Source: Croceicoccus naphthovorans
GTDB lineage: Bacteria; Pseudomonadota; Alphaproteobacteria; Sphingomonadales; Sphingomonadaceae
Assembly: GCF_001028705.1 (NCBI RefSeq)
Contig: NZ_CP011771.1
Coordinates: 62,001 to 126,000 of the forward strand
Direction: 5' to 3'
DNA: 64,000 nt
Below the pieces are notes generated by a model. That model had not been told where the DNA came from. It saw only the letters and a program-made list of their open reading frames with translations, and made no database searches. The translations under genes were made by a program, and so were the position numbers. Each line of letters starts with the position of its first letter. Within the stretch, counting starts at the first letter, position 1. This document shows, in pieces, positions 61,469-64,000 of the stretch.

Positions 61469-62329
61469 TCAAGCTGGGCCTGGCCAACCGATCGCTTCGC
61501 TTGCTTGCCGCGCCTGCTGCAAAATGCGTCCGATCTTTGCCTTGCTGAAATAAGCCTTGTCCTGTGAACGGGCAAGAACGCTCATTGTCGCGACCAGCCG
61601 ATTTTGCGAATCGAAAATCGGCACCGATACTGCGGCAAGACCCGGCACCACGGACCCATAAGTTCTCGCATATCCGAGTTTGCGAACGGACTCGATTTGC
61701 TCAGCCAATTCCCCATCGTCGACAACAATCCCCTCGGCCCTCTCCCGCTCAACGCGATCGCGCGTTTGCGCAGGCGGACAATAGGTCAGGAAAAGGGTGC
61801 CGGTGGAGGAGCCTTGCAAAGGCAAGGTGGAACCAACATGCATTGACGTGAACAGGGGGACGCCGCCGTCGATCAAGCGAATTACCGTTGGCCCATAGTC
61901 GCCCCAAACACTGAGCAGCCCGGTCGTTTTCAACTCATCCAGCAGGCCCTCGAGGTATCCGGTAGCGATGCGTACGGGGTCTAGCCTGGCCATAGCCGCC
62001 AGGCCCAGGCGTACAGCGAGCGTGCCAAGCGAATACCGCCCGCTGGACGCATTCTGTTCGACCATTCCGGTGTTGACGAAGGCAAGTAAATATCGATGTG
62101 CCTGACTGCGCGAAAGCCCTGAGCTGGACGCAACATCTCGAAGAAACGCACCACCTGGGTCCGCCTTCAACAGGGCAAGAAGGACCCTTGCCCCAATTTC
62201 TACGGACTGAATGGACTTCCGCTGATTGCCACTCTCGGAAATATCGACACTCGATATCTCATCACCCTTGGATTTTGGTATACCCAATTTTCCCACCTGT
62301 GCTTCACGAGCCAATTCAATTCCCAGCAA
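61469..62329 (-). CDS. IclR-family transcriptional regulator
   Basis: A 286-residue IclR regulator. The winged helix-turn-helix is at about residues 38-100 (LRDVASSSGLSRSQAHRYLLAF), followed by the effector domain with GLLSVWGDYGPTVIRL, LPLQGSSTGTLFL and the VPGLAAVSVPIFD stretch. IclR proteins often govern aromatic and acid catabolism. It lies upstream of the broken transporter in the same direction. It is the only apparently intact local regulator on this side of the window, and may act on the catabolic promoters that share motifs. Confidence 0.9.
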   Translation of the reverse strand: MLGIELAREAQVGKLGIPKSKGDEISSVDISESGNQRKSIQSVEIGARVLLALLKADPGGAFLRDVASSSGLSRSQAHRYLLAFVNTGMVEQNASSGRYSLGTLAVRLGLAAMARLDPVRIATGYLEGLLDELKTTGLLSVWGDYGPTVIRLIDGGVPLFTSMHVGSTLPLQGSSTGTLFLTYCPPAQTRDRVERERAEGIVVDDGELAEQIESVRKLGYARTYGSVVPGLAAVSVPIFDSQNRLVATMSVLARSQDKAYFSKAKIGRILQQARQASEAIGWPGPA

Positions 62330-62717
62330 ACCTGCTAAATTAAGATGCTATCCGAACCTTCGCGTTCGGAAGGAGGCAAGCCTTGGCTCAATAGCCACGC
62401 TAGGAGGCCAGCCAGAATCTTGCAACCGCCTTGGACGCCAACACTACCACTCGCCTCAAACTGGCTATTGAACATGCAGCTGACGATAGCCGTTTGACCT
62501 GCTTCATTTCAATCGAGTAGAGAGCACGATCCGCGGGTCTGACGATTGTAGCGTCGGCTTGCTGGCCGATATGCCGATCGAGGTGCTCCAAGACAACGGT
62601 TTCAGTGATTTTGCCGAATGTGACCCTGTCCCGAAAATGTATCCGGTTGGAATGAGAGGATTCTGGCAAGATCGAAGCTGACCCATTCTGGAACGATGTT
62701 CCAAATCTTTGCGAGTA
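62330..62717. other. 388-bp gap without a recognisable gene
   Basis: The stretch between the IclR gene and the integrase relic is less GC-rich. An 89-codon minus-strand frame (62400-62669) has no recognisable domain. It may be a degraded flank of the island. Confidence 0.4.
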
Positions 62718-63677
62718 CTACAAAAAGCCCTTGCCCGCGTGGTCACCAAATAATTCAGCTGAACGCACGTAGCCGAGCAGCACTTCGACCTTCTTCTGCC
62801 GCGATACCTCCTGCATCTTGGCTATCGAGGCGCCCGAACGCGCGGCTTCGGTCAGGAGCCCCGCCCGCAAAGAATGCCCCCCAACCGTTGCCGGATCGAG
62901 CCCGACCCTGGCCGCATATTTTTGCACAAGCCTGGCCACCGAGCGATCGGACATTACCCTGTCGACCACCCTGCCCTGCGGGTCGATCTGCCAGAGCAGC
63001 GGCCCCGGCGCCGAGCCTCGAACCGCCAGTCAGGCCTGGAGCCGCGCCACCTGCCCCTCGCCTTCCTGGTCGGTCTTCGAATGCCGAATCGTCAGCCGCA
63101 GCCCCTCGGGCACGAACTGAACATCGCGTAACTCAAGCCCGATCAGCTCCGACCGCCGCAGCGCCGCAGCCAGCCCCAGCGCCAGCACCGCCCGGTCACG
63201 GATGGAGCGCGTCCCCTCGCCATCGGCGCTCGCGATCATCGCCGCGAGGTCCTTGGCGCTAACCGCTGCCTTCTTTCGCGACGGCCGCGCGCGCTGCTCG
63301 CGGCGGATTCCGGCCAGCGTGTCGGCGATCACCATCCGCTCGTCGCGCTGCACCGGCGCGACCAACCCCTCCTGGCGGTGCTTCCACCCGATCGCCGCGA
63401 GATGCCGCGCGATGGTGCTGTCGGCCTTGCCCGCCATGGCCAGCGCGGCCAGATAGGTCGCCACCGCTTCGGGCCACGCCGGCAAGGGATCGAGGTCTCG
63501 TTCCCAGCACCAGCCCTCGAACTGCGCCCAATCGCTCGCATAGGCACGAATGGTGTTGGCGGCCTTGGCCTGGGTGCGGTAGGAACGGGCCGCCGCAATC
63601 TCGTCCTGCAACAGGGGATCGAAGACGGCCGAGGATGCCGCTGCGACGGGGTTGTCGGCTGCCAGAGTTAATGACAA
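62718..63677 (-). pseudogene. Tyrosine-type site-specific recombinase, interrupted
   Basis: Residues up to 63030 give the SAM-like N-terminal domain and the catalytic arginine in AALRRSEL; a TGA at 63030-63032 follows GEGQVARLQA. The same frame then continues through LLWQIDPQG, the HxxR box GGHSLRAG and the final GYVR tyrosine (62718-62969 and upstream). Relative to the family some 20-30 residues are missing around the stop, so it is a stop plus deletion. It probably marks the former integration module of this island. Confidence 0.75.
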
Positions 63678-63756
63678 TCACCAAATCTCGTCGATCATTG
63701 CCGTGTCAAATTTAATGGCATTGCGGCACTTGAATAAGTGTACCTGCGACAGTCTG

Positions 63757-64000
<244 letters not shown>

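Noticed and set aside
62400-62669. An 89-codon minus-strand frame
   Set aside because: No start signal, no recognisable domain and an irregular composition; not reported as a gene.

Overview
The window is GC-rich, densely coded and rich in aromatic-catabolism genes. The order of the naphthalene, biphenyl and toluate-type genes, the five Rieske oxygenase pairs served by one Rieske ferredoxin, and the large TonB-dependent receptor all point to a sphingomonad (Novosphingobium/Sphingobium type), probably on a catabolic plasmid or genomic island. The genus is inferred from gene content and remembered family sequences; no search was run.

Layout. (1) 1-9607, minus strand: a GntR regulator followed by a tightly overlapping operon encoding a nitronate monooxygenase-like flavoprotein, a thiolase-fold protein lacking the usual nucleophilic cysteine, a DUF35 protein, two acyl-CoA dehydrogenases, an acyl-CoA synthetase, a Baeyer-Villiger monooxygenase and an alpha/beta hydrolase. 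A CYP153-type P450 and its ferredoxin diverge at 9762-11394, with a 10-bp-arm palindrome in the shared promoter. (2) 11433-16668, minus: an unassigned operon of a DapA-family aldolase, a ketopantoate-reductase-like protein, a tartrate/isopropylmalate dehydrogenase, an FMN monooxygenase, a DUF1330 protein and a BphX-like membrane protein. (3) 16720-21639: a chimeric alcohol dehydrogenase/PPDK scar, the PAH ring-hydroxylating dioxygenase pair (bphA1f/A2f type), a DMT transporter and an N-terminally truncated propionyl-CoA synthetase. (4) 21794-25487: an IS3 element interrupted by an IS110 element and abutted by an IS630 element. (5) 25606-31174, minus: nahE, a Rieske pair, a ligJ-like hydratase, RidA and two RraA-type aldolases. 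(6) 31348-34660: a benD-like dehydrogenase, ferredoxin reductase (bphA4 type), a degenerate sigma-54 activator and a small unknown protein.

(7) 34733-44947, minus: a complete catechol meta-cleavage operon (xylF, xylE, glcG-like, xylG, xylJ, xylQ, xylK, xylI, xylH, xylT) followed by an aldehyde dehydrogenase and bphB. (8) 45126-50431, minus: a benzoate-type Rieske pair, a PdxA-family dehydrogenase, a salicylate-hydroxylase-like Rieske pair and a GST. (9) 50721-58465, plus: bphC, Rieske ferredoxin, another salicylate-hydroxylase-like pair, nahD, a TonB receptor and a succinate-semialdehyde-type dehydrogenase. (10) 58467-64000: an IS3-like element, a frameshifted Bcr/CflA transporter, an IclR regulator, an integrase with an in-frame stop, and the end of an RND metal-efflux gene.

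As a whole, a polycyclic arene would be dihydroxylated by BphA1f/A2f using BphA3 and BphA4, dehydrogenated by BphB, cleaved by BphC, isomerised by NahD and split by NahE to an aromatic aldehyde and pyruvate. The aldehyde would be oxidised to salicylate or benzoate, converted to catechol by the other Rieske oxygenases and BenD-type dehydrogenase, and broken down by the Xyl operon to pyruvate and acetyl-CoA. The left-hand operon looks like a separate system that activates an alkyl or alicyclic substrate and removes side chains as CoA esters. No rRNA, tRNA or CRISPR array was seen.
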